The notes under the pieces are model-generated. The model was not told where the DNA came from. It saw nothing but the letters and a program-made list of their open reading frames with translations, and made no database searches. From the NCBI GenBank assembly GCA_002633005.1, contig NMRA01000120.1, positions 497,940 to 561,939 of the forward strand: a DNA stretch of 64,000 nucleotides, read 5' to 3'. The stretch comes from Phoronis australis (taxonomy: Eukaryota; Phoronida; Phoronidae). This document shows, one piece after another, positions 12,052 through 24,800 of the stretch. The first letter of the stretch is position 1. Every line of letters begins with the position of its first letter. The translations under genes were made by a program, and so were the position numbers.

Positions 12052-13784
12052 TGAAAACATTTTGGTTTGAAAGGTAGGTTATTGCCTGTATGAGATAAGC
12101 GAATTGCTTTCAAAAAGGATAAATGACTTTCAGAGTTATGAATTTTTCGGTTTCAGTAACTAATAAAAATAGATGTCAGTTTGAAGAAACCATCATGGCA
12201 TTGCAATAGAATAAGTTTTTCGTAGTTCGTGAAGATGTTGATCAGGTAAAATTTCACTTACTACTAACTGTTCAGTGCTTCGTTGAGAATTTGACGTTTG
12301 ATCGAGTATTTGATTCCGAAATGGATGACTGGCTCTCTGGTGCAATTTCAGTATTTTCAAGAGTCATTTTATTTTGGATTATATACCTTATGGTGTTGAA
12401 GTGTGTTTAGTGAAGCTATTGTCATTACAGCACTACAGACTGGTTCACGATTTATGGACTAAACCCTATGCCTTGATGAGATTACACCAGATCATTTTTG
12501 TGGTCATCTGTCAGTTTTAAAAATTAATGGCCATTAAAGTTCTATTTTAGCCTGTATACTTAGGGTATAGAGCCATTATTGGTAGCTAGTTATTGTGTCA
12601 TAAATATTGCGGTGAATGTGCAACTTATGCTCACGGAGTTCTGATACTATTTTTCAGTTTGGGCTAATTTGCTTGAGTTTGAGACACCGACATTGGTGGT
12701 GGTTGTGGTGAAGAGAGAATTCTTCACGGTCAAAAATGATTGTCAAAACTGTCGTTTTTCTACCTAAATATTTGAAATGTTTACAGGCTAAAGCAGGGTT
12801 TAGGGTCTTTCGAAACTTACCTCACATGGTAAACTTCTGCATATACAGTACCATGAAATATGAGAATGATTTGGCATGCTTGGAACTGTAGCAAGAGGTG
12901 TTGTGTGAGTAGGCAGTACTTTCACAGTTTGGTCATCCGGGTTTAGAAAGGACCTCACCTTGAATGCAATTTTGAGAAGTTGTGAGAATTATGAATTCCA
13001 TCAGTTTCTTTTCTTACTTTGTTTTCCATGGATGAAAGAACCATGGAATTCACTTCCAACCGAAATTGTGCTTTTGTTTTTTCTGTACGTGCACGAAATT
13101 GAAATGGACTTAAAAAATTGTTGATGTTGAGTTCACTGGATTCCAGTGTTTGGAAGTGTAGGGTGAACTGAACACTGAACTATCCAAACAAAACAGTGTA
13201 ACTCTCTGGTAGCTTTTCACAAAGGAAGCCTTCTGAAATTCCTGTGTTTTCTTTTCAAACATCATAGATCACGAATTTTGCCCATCCTGACTGCCTATTT
13301 TCTAAATTCTTACACAGGCAGTGTTAAAGCAATATTTTATTATTATAGTGGAATAGATGAAAATGAGAAATAAAATGGATATGCCATAACTGAACAGATA
13401 ATTTTTAAAGGGAATATTCAATGAGTCTGTATTGAAGTTGGCAATGCAGTAAGCTGTGCGTTCTCCTGCTGATCTGCTAAAAATTTTGCAGATCAGCGAA
13501 CTATTATTCTGACCAGTCATTGACTGGTCGCTGACTCGTTTCCGAACAGTAAGATAAAAATGTGTGACTTGTGCTGTAGTTGTTAGCTTTTCTTGGTATT
13601 TAGACATTCATATCAAAATCTGCCTTAGTTTTTGTAAGTTATATAGATGTCCAATACCTGTTTTTTATTTGAAAATTTCTTAATTCATAACTTATTTTGA
13701 GCTGTGGTCATGTGCAATTCTTTTGCACTGTATAGATTTTGTCTTGGTGGCCTCTGATTTCAGTGGTTTTATGGAAAATATTCT

Positions 13785-14022
13785 CCAATTTGGGACATTA
13801 TATAGAGTTAGGGACATGGAAACCAGCAAAAAGTAAATTTTCTTGATCCTGGAAATTGGGACACTGTAGTTCTAAAATTTAATGTTTTCAATCTACAGGG
13901 CGGGTAATTGTGCCACTTTTCCAATGATTCTTGACTTTGGGATGGCCAATTGGCTATTTCTAGAATTTGGGACAAGCTCCCACCTTGAACAAAATAATTA
14001 TTTTTTCTTTGTCCCAAATTGG
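13785..14022. mobile_element. Family A MITE copy 2 with perfect 12-bp inverted ends
   Basis: CCAATTTGGGAC at 13785-13796 and its exact reverse complement GTCCCAAATTGG at 14011-14022 bound 238 bases with several internal TTTGGGAC boxes. It ends about 130 bases before the first CCDC142 coding exon. No transposase is inside. Confidence 0.75.
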
Positions 14023-14163
14023 CCCGCCCATGCTGTAATTTTGTTTTTTGTTTTTGTGTTGCGGTTTTAAATAAATTTCTTCTTTATCCCTCTCACTCTT
14101 TCTAGTAATCTGTTCATGGCCTGTTGTATCTGAGCTATTGCCTTGTTTCAGGTCTGACTAGGT

Positions 14164-15889
14164 ATGTCACACCGTGACTCCCTTCTTGGAAGCCTTCCAC
14201 CCCTGGTTGTGGAGAGGCGACAGGCTGCACCTAATGAAGACGGCAGCGAATCTCCGTCAGATTCAGAGACTGCACTAACTGAATCGGATTCTGAAAATGG
14301 AACCAACGGCTCAGACAGTGACATCAATGATGATGAAGACTCTATGTCGGACTCGGATCAGTATTCGGTTCCATTGGAGCCCTTCTGCATTCAGGATGCT
14401 GAGAATGCTGCGGTCGCCTTAAGCCAATGTTTTAGGGTGTTCAACCCTGGCAGACACGTGTGTAAACGGAACACGGAACAGGGATCAAGTTTCTCACATT
14501 GCTACTGCAGCGTAGCATTAGCCGATCAGTATGCAAGACTAAGGTCGTTGATGGAGAGGCGAGCTAAGCTGCAGCTGGTTAGAGACTTCAACACCCGCCT
14601 CGGCTCATTCTCTCACTACGTTGTAGCCCTTGAGGAGGCTGTTCGAGAGGAAGTAGCCTCCCTATATGCTATGACTCACAAGCACCAGGTGGAGATAGAA
14701 GCAGCCCCGATGACAAAGCTGGAGTCACTCAGTGCAATATGTGAGGAGTTACGTATCCATGTCAATCACTGGAACTCTATCAAGCAACATTTGCACACCA
14801 GCAAATGGCTCCGCCCCCTCATTCCTAGTTTGTGCCTTGAGATGTACAGAGTACATGGCTCGTTCGTGCGTCTCAGAGACTCCGCCATCTGGTGGGTGGA
14901 TAAGCTAATACACATCGGTCTTCGAGTGTTTGCCCATTCTGACCTCGAAAGGGCAACACCAGAGGCTCTGTGGAGCATTACCAGAGGTATTGAGGAGTTT
15001 AATTCTATCCTCAGCTCCGTCCGACAAAACTCTGCTCAGGAAGACTCAGTGTCCACTTCATCCCATAGCAAACAAACAATTCTTGCACACCATGCAGGCA
15101 ATTCCAACTTAACTGCCAATGTCGGCAGTGGAGTGAAACCCGTCCCGTTTTCAAGAGTTTTAAACATTCTGGCAGCAGAACGATCAAAGATTGCTGCTGC
15201 TATCACATATCGCTTCTTTGCTGAGAACGATCACTTCTTGGAGTGCATTCAGAACAAACAGTTACCACCCTATTCGTGGGTGTTGCCTTCAACTGTCCAG
15301 AAAGAAAGTGTCAACAGCACTAACACGTCAGACTATCACACAAGCAGTAGTACTAGTCTCAGTGACTCCATGTTGAAAATTGGTCAGATAAAGGCGCCTG
15401 ATCTGTCTCACGAGAATTCGCCGCTTATCGATTTCACGACCCGTGAGCAGGATTTCGCCGGCAAGTTCCTTGCCTTTGTGTGCCATTCCACAAATCTGTT
15501 ACGGAAGGGAGTGTCGAGCTCATCTGCTCAGACTTTTCACAAACCCATGACCTCCAAGCTGCCACCATTGAGTCCTTCTGCGTCGTCCTCCTCATCTGCA
15601 TCTGCATCCACGTCATCTGCATCTTCGTCATTGAATTTTTCACGACAGGATCCGAAACGGAAGTCAGTGTCGTGGGGGGATGCGGCTGACACGTCAGTCA
15701 AACTTCAACTTACTCACAAATACATGGATCTTCTTTGGCAGCATTTCGCTGGTCACCTGGAACAGCACTTCTCGGAAATGACGTGGGGAGTTGGCAAGGC
15801 TGCTCGCGGACATATTGGAAACTTGCACCTGTGCGGTCACACCTTGTGTATGATGCTGGTGCAAATGATGAAACAAGTTTACTTTAAAG
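14164..15889 (+). CDS. CCDC142: CCDC142 first coding exon (large)
   Basis: The exon opens at 14152 after a TTGTTTCAG acceptor and has 12 bases of leader before the ATG. It encodes 575 codons plus one base. The acidic head and serine-rich tract are here. The open frame runs on to 16011, but AAAG|GTAAAG at 15889/15890 is a good donor, and its phase joins exactly to the next exon. The frame beyond it soon enters a repeat. Confidence 0.88.
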
Positions 15890-18800
15890 GTAAAGCAGTG
15901 GCAGGTTTTTGTGACTATATTACTATGTCCACATGGGCAAAAGCCCACAGGCTTTTAATTGAGATCTCCAAAAACGGGGGTTCCGCTTATGCCCTGGTGG
16001 GCGTATATTGAGAAACTCTTTTGTCTGCTGCTCCAAAAGTGCCATTTTTCACTTTTTAAGGTCGTCTTGCGTTGTTACGAGTGCCCAGAAGTTTTCAAAA
16101 TGTTGGGTGATGTTAGACATAAGAAACTTGAACACGGTAAACAAACATTGGTTTTATTTTATGATATCTTGTATGAAAAAATAAGAAAATAAAATTTCAG
16201 CTGTCGGCCATATTGTGTCCCAAATTGGCAAGATTTTGTACTTTAATTTAGTGCTAGAGAGCCTCGTTTTCAACTAGATGACAGAGTAAGTGGAGCTTGA
16301 ATATCCCGTGCCTTCTATTAAGTTCAGTTAGCTGATTGTTTTGCCTCAGATCCATTTCCATATTCACATTAATTCTCGTGCCAGATTACCCATAACCACT
16401 CATTTATCTCTTAATTAACACTCACAATTATGAGTTGCCGTTGAATCTCACATTCCGACAAAAATACGATACAATGGCTCTTCACCTTTCAAGGGCTTAC
16501 TTACAGTGTTGTAATCGCCAACAATTACTTAAAACATCGTCTAATGCTAGCTATGGTACAAAAATTAAGAACGATAAAGCATTAATTTGGAGTTATGCAT
16601 TTGGAAAAATTTTAATTTCCCCTGTGTGCCATACCCTGTCATTTGCAGATTTTACCATAAATCGTGTTTACTTGATGACATGTTTTATGCCGTGTGTAGT
16701 ATTTCGCATGTATTTTAATTCTAAGAATCAATTCTCGACAGACTTGTTCCCAGCTGGTGCAGATGCTTCGTTGATGGAGGTTGCTAGGCAACTGCATGGT
16801 GTGATTGCCATGGCGGCTTGGGAGGCAGGTACGAACCTTGTTGTTTTGCCCCCTGCTGTGTGAAGGTTAGATTAATGGGAGTCAGTGATATAGTATTATG
16901 TCGTTATTGATTTGTTGTCATGAATGGCAACCGGGATTGATGGAACAGTCAAGCAACCAAAATATGGGACTTTTGGCACATTTTCTATTATATTTAATTG
17001 GAAATATTATGGATTGTTGTAAATCCTTTATTGAAGTAGACTTATTTTACATGTCACCATATGCCTAGTTTATGTTCTTACCAATCTTTTAAAGAATGCA
17101 ACTTGTAAACCCTTGAAGAACCTTAATATTCGACACCATGTATTCGCATATGCCAGACTGCAGTAAATTGACTAACCACGTAATGGCTGCGGGCACCTTG
17201 TTGCCAAATTTCAGGTTGTGTGTTATGATATATATGTTGCCAGAACTGACAGCTCTGTTTGCAACAAAATTATCCATGCAAATGTAATCTGATGACTGCG
17301 CTGCATTGTTTCAATGAATCAGTGCACATGACCTAAGCACGTGCAATCTTGACTTGAGTTTGAAGACAAATGAAAAATGGAGTGGAGGACTGTTGGTTCA
17401 TTGAGATGGTTTTATTGTGGAGAATGATATGTTCCAACTTTTTTAACCATTTTATGCGGCTGTCCACTTTGGACGGAGTTGGGGGTCTAAATTTCACTCG
17501 GTGAAATCAAAACGAGGCAAACCTATAAAAACAAAATGGTACCAAACATTGAATGCATTACAGTGGAATGAAAATCGATATATCATCATTTATTTCTCAG
17601 ATTTTCCTTCAGGTAAGATTTTATAAAACATCCGATATTTAGGTCCCTCCACTATTTAGGTCCCTTCAATATTTAGGTCCCTTCAATATTTAGGTCTCTT
17701 CAATATTTAGGTCCTTTCAATATTTTGATCCGTCCGGTATTAAGGTCCGTCCGATATTTAGGTGCACTATGTGTAGCCTGAAATGGATATTTTCTTCTTA
17801 CCATCAAGTTACGTAGACCAAATACTCTCCCTCAGTCCATGTGATCTGATATCACCCTTGGGATTGGTCCATATTTGCATTGTATATTATGTTGCAAGTA
17901 CAACAAGAAACAGTGTCGGTGATAGTGCTTAAATTGGGGTTTCAAAGATTGGCCCGCAAAACAATCTTTTTAACTTTAACATTGAAGAGTTGCCACAATG
18001 TGTATGCTACTTGAACGTATATTTCAAATCTCTTCAGGAAAGTCTGGCCATCAAATGCCTCGAATGTAATTCTGTTTGAGGTATTCAGATTTTAATAAGT
18101 ATCACTGTTTTGTTCAGTTCCGACTCGAGTTTTAGCTCATTTTTAAAAGAATTTCAAGAACATTGTACTTAGAACTAATGCTCAGTGTAACCATTATGAT
18201 TGGAACTCTTACTTGAAGACATCTGGTTGCTGCCAGTGCTTGCAAATAGTGAGAAAGAAATAAGAAAAATCACTTTTGTTGGCAGGGATTTGCTCGGCTG
18301 TGTCTTCTAAGGCTGTTGACAGGTGTCACCCCGTTATGTTGGAGAACGAGGTGTATGTGACCAAGACTGCTAAACTCATCAAGGACACTTACCAGCCCGT
18401 GATGAATATGTTTTGGACACTCAACGGCAGCCGTGCTGGCAGGGAAGACTCTCCTGGCAAAGGTAAGGATTATTCATTGATTGGATATTAAAATTTTACC
18501 ATTTGCTTTGCAAGGTATCCCGGTTTTGGCATTTTCTGCTTAGACATTTCCGGTCCTGTACTGAAAGAATTATTGGGCCGTTGGTGAATTTGTGAAGCAA
18601 AAATGTCAAGCTGTAATCTCGACACTGAACCTATCCATGTGTTGACGTTTAGTAAATGGCTTCACAGTGAAGCTTTGATTTGGCTCCTTATTCGAGAGTC
18701 GGCAAAGGGTAATCTTGTAATCCAACCAGTCTATCTCAGTAGAAGCCTTGAAAGAATGAGTTTGAAGACAGTTGCAGTCAACATCCAATGTGATACTCAT

Positions 18801-21800
18801 CTGCAATTATGTTTAACACTTTGTTGTTGTCTATTGGACGATATCAGGGTTTTTGATGCTTTTAATATGTTAAAACCTAACATTTATTGATCAAGTGTTT
18901 TTCATGTTGACACAGTTTTCTCCAAAGAGTTGTTATTAGTAGAATGTGCTTGTGACGGATTCAGTGAAAAGCCTAGTCATGGTGTGGTCAGATGAATTGT
19001 TGCAGGCCTGTATCTGTTCGATCTTCTATGCTAAACGGAGACACACATTCTGGCAGACACATCTCTGGTTTCCACGCTCACAAAGATACTTATTGACATA
19101 TTGATTATTCAGCGTTATTGTTGGCACTTAGTTAACACAACAAGCCATGATCTGTTAAGATGACATGAAGGAAGGGCTAATCTTGTAGAGAATGACCAGT
19201 CATGCACGCTATAAGCTGTGAAGTGGCTCCTTAATGCGGCTATATTTAGCATGGGATATTACAGAATGATGTCCGCTGTTTGATACTGGAAAAATTTGGC
19301 ATTTTTTTAATGTTCATGTAAACAAAACTAGTATTACCAGTTCCTATCTATACATTACAGTATAGACTCGCATACTGTGAATTTGAGCTATGGAAATTCT
19401 TCACATTTAGTACACTATATGTCCGACAAGTGATATTCTATTTTACATAAAAATAAAAATGAAGACAATTTCAATTGATCAGTATCATGGGATGTATGGT
19501 GTAGATGTCGCGAAACAGCTTCTGGGAAATTTTGTTTTATTTGCGATAAAAGTAATCAACCTTTGAGAAATGGGAAAGTGACAGTTTTGGCGATTATTTG
19601 TGTAACTTGAAATTAGGGGAGAGTTACTATATGTTGTGTATTTCATGCTATGAACATTCCCACTAAATAAGATTGGTTCTAACCCCAGTGGTTAAGGTAA
19701 ATGGTGGGGTATGGAAAATTGAACTAGACCGTATTTATCCACCTTGGCTGAGTCGCGCTCGGCTCACGATCAAAGGGATGCCGCCAAGCTGCTCTAGTCA
19801 TCGAGTCACGAGCGAGGATAATTGGCTTCGCTCATGCGGATATGATCAGCTGANNNNNNNNNNNNNNNNNNNNNNNNNNNNNNNNNNNNNNNNNNNNNNN
19901 NNNNNNNNNNNNNNNNNNNNNNNNNNNNNNNNNNNNNNNNNNNNNNNNNNNNNNNNNNNNNNNNNNNNNNNNNNNNNNNNNNNNNNNNNNNNNNNNNNNN
20001 NNNNNNNNNNNNNNNNNNNNNNNNNNNNNNNNNNNNNNNNNNNNNNNNNNNNNNNNNNNNNNNNNNNNNNNNNNNNNNNNNNNNNNNNNNNNNNNNNNNN
20101 NNNNNNNNNNNNNNNNNNNNNNNNNNNNNNNNNNNNNNNNNNNNNNNNNNNNNNNNNNNNNNNNNNNNNNNNNNNNNNNNNNNNNNNNNNNNNNNNNNNN
20201 NNNNNNNNNNNNNNNNNNNNNNNNNNNNNNNNNNNNAATAAGCGTCCCCTCCCCGTGAAATGAATTTTTCTAAGCGTTTGTTTGAGTCAATACAGTATAC
20301 AGCTTTCCACCAAGGCTAGGTGATGCAAGACATTATTCTTTGTTGCATTATAGTAACTGGTCTTGGCTAATTATCATTTTATGGCCTGTTCATCCATTCA
20401 GCCAAAAGTAGTTCCAGAGGTGGCTTATCAGCCAATTATTCACGCATGCTGACTCACAATAGAAGCCTGATAAGAGTGAAGGTGGATAAATTGGGTGTTC
20501 TTACAATTTCTTGTTTTAGTGGATGTGTTCAGGACATGTGCTGGTAGGCAGACAACACTGCCATCTGTTGAGCCAATTGAATTCAAAACTAGTCTGAAAA
20601 CAAACTATTTTCTCGACCTTGTTCGCAGTACTGATGGAGAGCACACAGAAAATGACCACTAAAATTTGATCACTCATCAAGCCATTATTTTGGGTAATAG
20701 AGACATAGCGCGGTCTTGAAAATACTGCTTTCCTTAGATTTAGGTGTACCCAATTGTTTAAATTCAAACTCAGATAACTGAAACAGTCATATCGCAAAGA
20801 GATCGTCTACAGTTGCAGTTCCTTATCCTCAAAACCTTCTGAAAAAACCAGACACATTTGTACTGCCAATTGAACCTGTCTATTGAATGCAGAAACCCTT
20901 GAACTGACGTGGAAATGTCAGCCAGTCAAAGTCTTTCGGATGCCATTTAAATGCGTTGTGATTTCATTCGACAGTTCACCTGTTCTTAAAAATCTAAGAT
21001 CCAGCTGCGTTAATTTTTCGTGTTGAAAAACAACCCAAAGGCTATCTTCTATTATTTAGAATTTGGAAGTTAAGTCTGAGTGGTTTGTCACAGTTTATGG
21101 CCAGTCTTAAGCACCTTCTCTACTCTAACAGTAAATCAGTCCTTGGGCACAGCAGGGATTGGAGACCAATGCTGCTTTCCCCACCATTTCTACAATTCCC
21201 CTGTTCTGAGGATTTCCATTCTGTGGGAAAGCATAACTCCTGGACTTAAGTAGCCACTGCAATTCCTCTCAAAATAGCTGGATTATAGTGCGGCATTGCT
21301 GCGCAACTCCACTTCAGTGGGAAACAATAACTCTAGTTTTGCTGGAGTAATTGCTATAGGTTGTGACATCAATCACATGAGGCATTCACTACTTGCTCAC
21401 TTTGGTTGAATATCCCATCAAACAAGAATGGGAAGTTAATGACTTGATGGTTGCAAAAATGAGCAAAAATTAGGAAATCGCACAATATTAAATACCCGCG
21501 CAAAAATGCAGAACGCTGTCCGGTAACTACTCTACCAGCACCTAGCTCAATGCATTTTTCATTAAGTTACTGTCAGTTGTATTGGATGGTGGTTACACTA
21601 CGGTATTTGGAGTTACAATTGTCATAAGATTGGTAAAACCAACATATTGATTTGAAATGCATTAATTAAGTCACAGTTTCTTGTGGTGATAAACTGAATC
21701 TAACCAACAGATGAGAAATTTCTTTTATTATCAGTGACCACTAATTTGGATTGTCAAATCCTTGTATGGCTTTTGTCCATCGATGAAACTTAAAGTGAGC

Positions 21801-24800
21801 CCCTCGTTAGACTGTACTGTCCCTCAGGAAGACATTTCAGTATCAATTTCATGACAGTTATACAAAGATAATTAATCACAGTGACCTCACTCTTGCAGGA
21901 GGGGCGTCTCCTAGTCGATTGGTCGATCTGACCCTGCTTCAGCCTGTTCTTGGCAGACTTTTGACCACATCCAATCTGGCTGTGTTATGGTGTCAATCAA
22001 AGTCGCAGCAACTACTGGCGTCACGCATGATTGGTCCATTTTTACTCGTTGTGCAAAGTGACTTAAAGGTAAATCTTTCATTTACAAGTTTTGTTCATAA
22101 TTAGTCTCTTAATTATGCAAAATAATCTTTGCATCCGTTACTGTTTCTTGAAGTACAACTTTCTGATGTTCTGAGTATGATAAATCATTGAAAAAGCTGT
22201 TTCATATTCATTTTGCTATTCCCTCATCAATTGTGGGTCAACAAAAACTGCTAGACTCTGTTTTATTACCCTGAAGTTGCTGTCAACCTACTTTCTGTAA
22301 AAAGTAACTTGTTTTAAGCTACTAATTACTGTAACAAAACTGGACTCTGTTTGTATGTTACTCGTATTCATGAAAAGAATTCTACATTGATACCATCACT
22401 GGTCGAGATTGGGCAACTCGATTGGTTTGCGTACCATGAAATCTGCTGCAATGATCAAACCTGCAGTTCTAGGCTGCGGCAGTTACATCATATCTGGACG
22501 CCACAGGTAATCAGACATATAAAAAGTTTACGTTTAGGTGACAGAAGTATTTTTTAAATTTTCGTTTTGAGAGTTTTTAAATAGCATCTTTGAATAGTTC
22601 GTGAAAAGTACACGTGGTCAGGTTTTTGAATTTTGAAAATTGGACAAGAAATGTGGCTTTTACAACAACCTAAAATCTTTGAACAATGTTGCCAATATCC
22701 GGCTTCTCATTAATTCTGCTGAGTGTGCAACAGAATTGGGCCAATTACTAAACCAACAGGTAGCAGTTGGATTTTGAGGTAATCGAACTGTCATAATTGT
22801 TCAATTCTTTGTATGAAAAGTGATTTTAATAGGCCAAAGTCACAAGTGTTCTAGCAGGTGAGATTATCGCACATTTGATGATTTTGTCATTGGCAATGTT
22901 ACTGCTGTTGATATCTTAATACTTGCACTTGGTTGTAGTCTAAATTTATTTTTTCTATATGCTATGAATATCTTTCTCTAGATTAACGCTATTAAGAAAC
23001 TGTGCAGTCCTTAATGTCATTTTAAATGTCAAATTTAATTTTGCATTTGATTCATAACAGCTCCTGTGGGTGAATGCCATTTAGTGAGCATTACACTTGA
23101 TTCACGTTAGATAGCAAGGCTACACTTTCCATGAAAATCACTGTCATGTCCGTGAGAATGTTGAAAGTGTCCTCCATATTTTGCCTCTGAGCTAGAAAGA
23201 CGATGATAGTATAACTGATTTAACATTCCTAAAACTGACTCATGTTGATACATTTTAAGACTAAGTTGTTTAATTTTTTAAATTTATTCACAAATGTAAA
23301 GGAATGCCAATCATTGCATATAGCACAAGTCAGAAAAAGTTGGTGACAATCTATTTTCAATAAGTATTTATTGTTTATGACCAATAAACATTTACTTTCA
23401 CATTAAACCGGGTCCACTGTACCAGATTTCTAAAAGCTGAGTTAACTATACGTGACATGTTGACCTTTCCTAAAATAGATACCAGACTCATTATCAACAA
23501 TCACCATTAAGTTGACTACACTTCTATTTTAATATGATTTGCTCACCATGGTAATGTGGTCGTCCTGTATGTTAAACAGTATCAGCTCCTGCTTGCCGGT
23601 TGGCACTGAGACTATGGTACTCAGTGGTACAGTGTAGCTATGGTAGTCATGGACGCCAGACCACAGAACTAATTAGGTCAAACCAATATAGAAAACTTGA
23701 ATAAATCAAGTTAACAGCATGGAATCTTCCTGTCGATGAACTGCCTTCAGTCCATTCTATTGTCATAACAAGAAGTTGTAAGTATTCAGGCAAAAATAGC
23801 TTCTCTCCGTCGTGAAGGCTAATTCTGTTACAAATTACAGATTACAAAGCATTCTTCATAAAATATAAAATAGAAGCTTTGGGAACTCACGGAGCAATTT
23901 AGAAACTGCTGCTGAAAATATTCATGACAAGGAATGGAACTCCTTGTTCTTCTTTAGGAGTAGTGACCTAAAGCATACCGACAACCACCTGGCTGAGCGC
24001 AAGCTTGCCGAAGGCTTTCTTGACTGGTGCAGTGTGTTGGGATTTCCATCCAGTCCTCCCAGCCCTGTTAAAGGTCTTGGCAAGACTGTTTGCCATGAGA
24101 AATTTCATTGCATGTCTTATGGTTTCTTTTACAGTTTCTCCTCCCACTTCAGTTAGAATGTTTATCTGGAAATATTTAAATTAAGCAGATTAAATTACCA
24201 TAATTGTAATACTATAGCTGTGACAGTTATGCAATGAACTAGATTTGGTTTTCAATTATACCTTTTTGTCTGATACTTTGGATTGGATTTGACCACCAGC
24301 AAGAACACTGAACTTATGAACTTCGATTGGATTTGACCACCAGCAAGAACACTGAACTTAGTAACATAAATTTCTATGGCAGCTTTGAGAAGGTAACTCA
24401 CGACAAGTTTCATCTTGTATTCAGGACTTGGAATGATCAATGACAAAAAAGAGGAACATATTCCAAGTGATGTATTGTTCCACAAATAAATAGGCTTGTG
24501 TGACAGAAATATTTTTTGTGTTGTAAAATTTAGCTTAAAACAACTTTGCATGAATAAAGTCAAAATAATGTTAAAAAGAGACAAAATGTAAGTGGAAACC
24601 AAATACGAGGAAACAAAACCAAGAAAAGTGGAAATCTCCCTAAAAGAGGAAGATTTCAATCCCTGCGTGATTATCAACAAATTTTATTTGTGTGGATGCT
24701 CATTCAACATAACTGCTACATGTATTTTTAGCAAACTTGGTCAGCTGCCATTCTCAAACTGTTGTTTTTACTGTATGCTGGCATGTGACGCCATGTTGAA

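Larger units (their letters stand above)
8566..14151. other. Upstream region of CCDC142 (leader intron and/or promoter)
   Basis: No coding exon was recognised. The stretch contains a hairpin, a possible microexon and a MITE just before the first coding exon. The true promoter of CCDC142 cannot be placed from sequence alone. Confidence 0.6.

Noticed and set aside
15890-16011. Continuation of the CCDC142 first-exon reading frame
   Set aside because: A good donor at 15890 joins in phase to the next exon. The frame beyond it soon enters a family B repeat.
16435-16863. 142-codon plus-strand open frame
   Set aside because: Only its end (16754-16828) is a CCDC142 exon with proper splice sites. The upstream part has no coding character.
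22473-22506. Possible 34-base CCDC142 exon after CTAG with a good donor
   Set aside because: The exit phase fits neither the 23958 candidate nor the 30413 exon. Alternative acceptors give a stop or an implausible short peptide.
24252-24680. 142-codon minus-strand open frame, with a faint DUF4806-like EYKMKLV stretch
   Set aside because: It is AT-rich, contains the 36-bp direct repeat, and lacks the conserved glycine and tryptophan landmarks of the domain.
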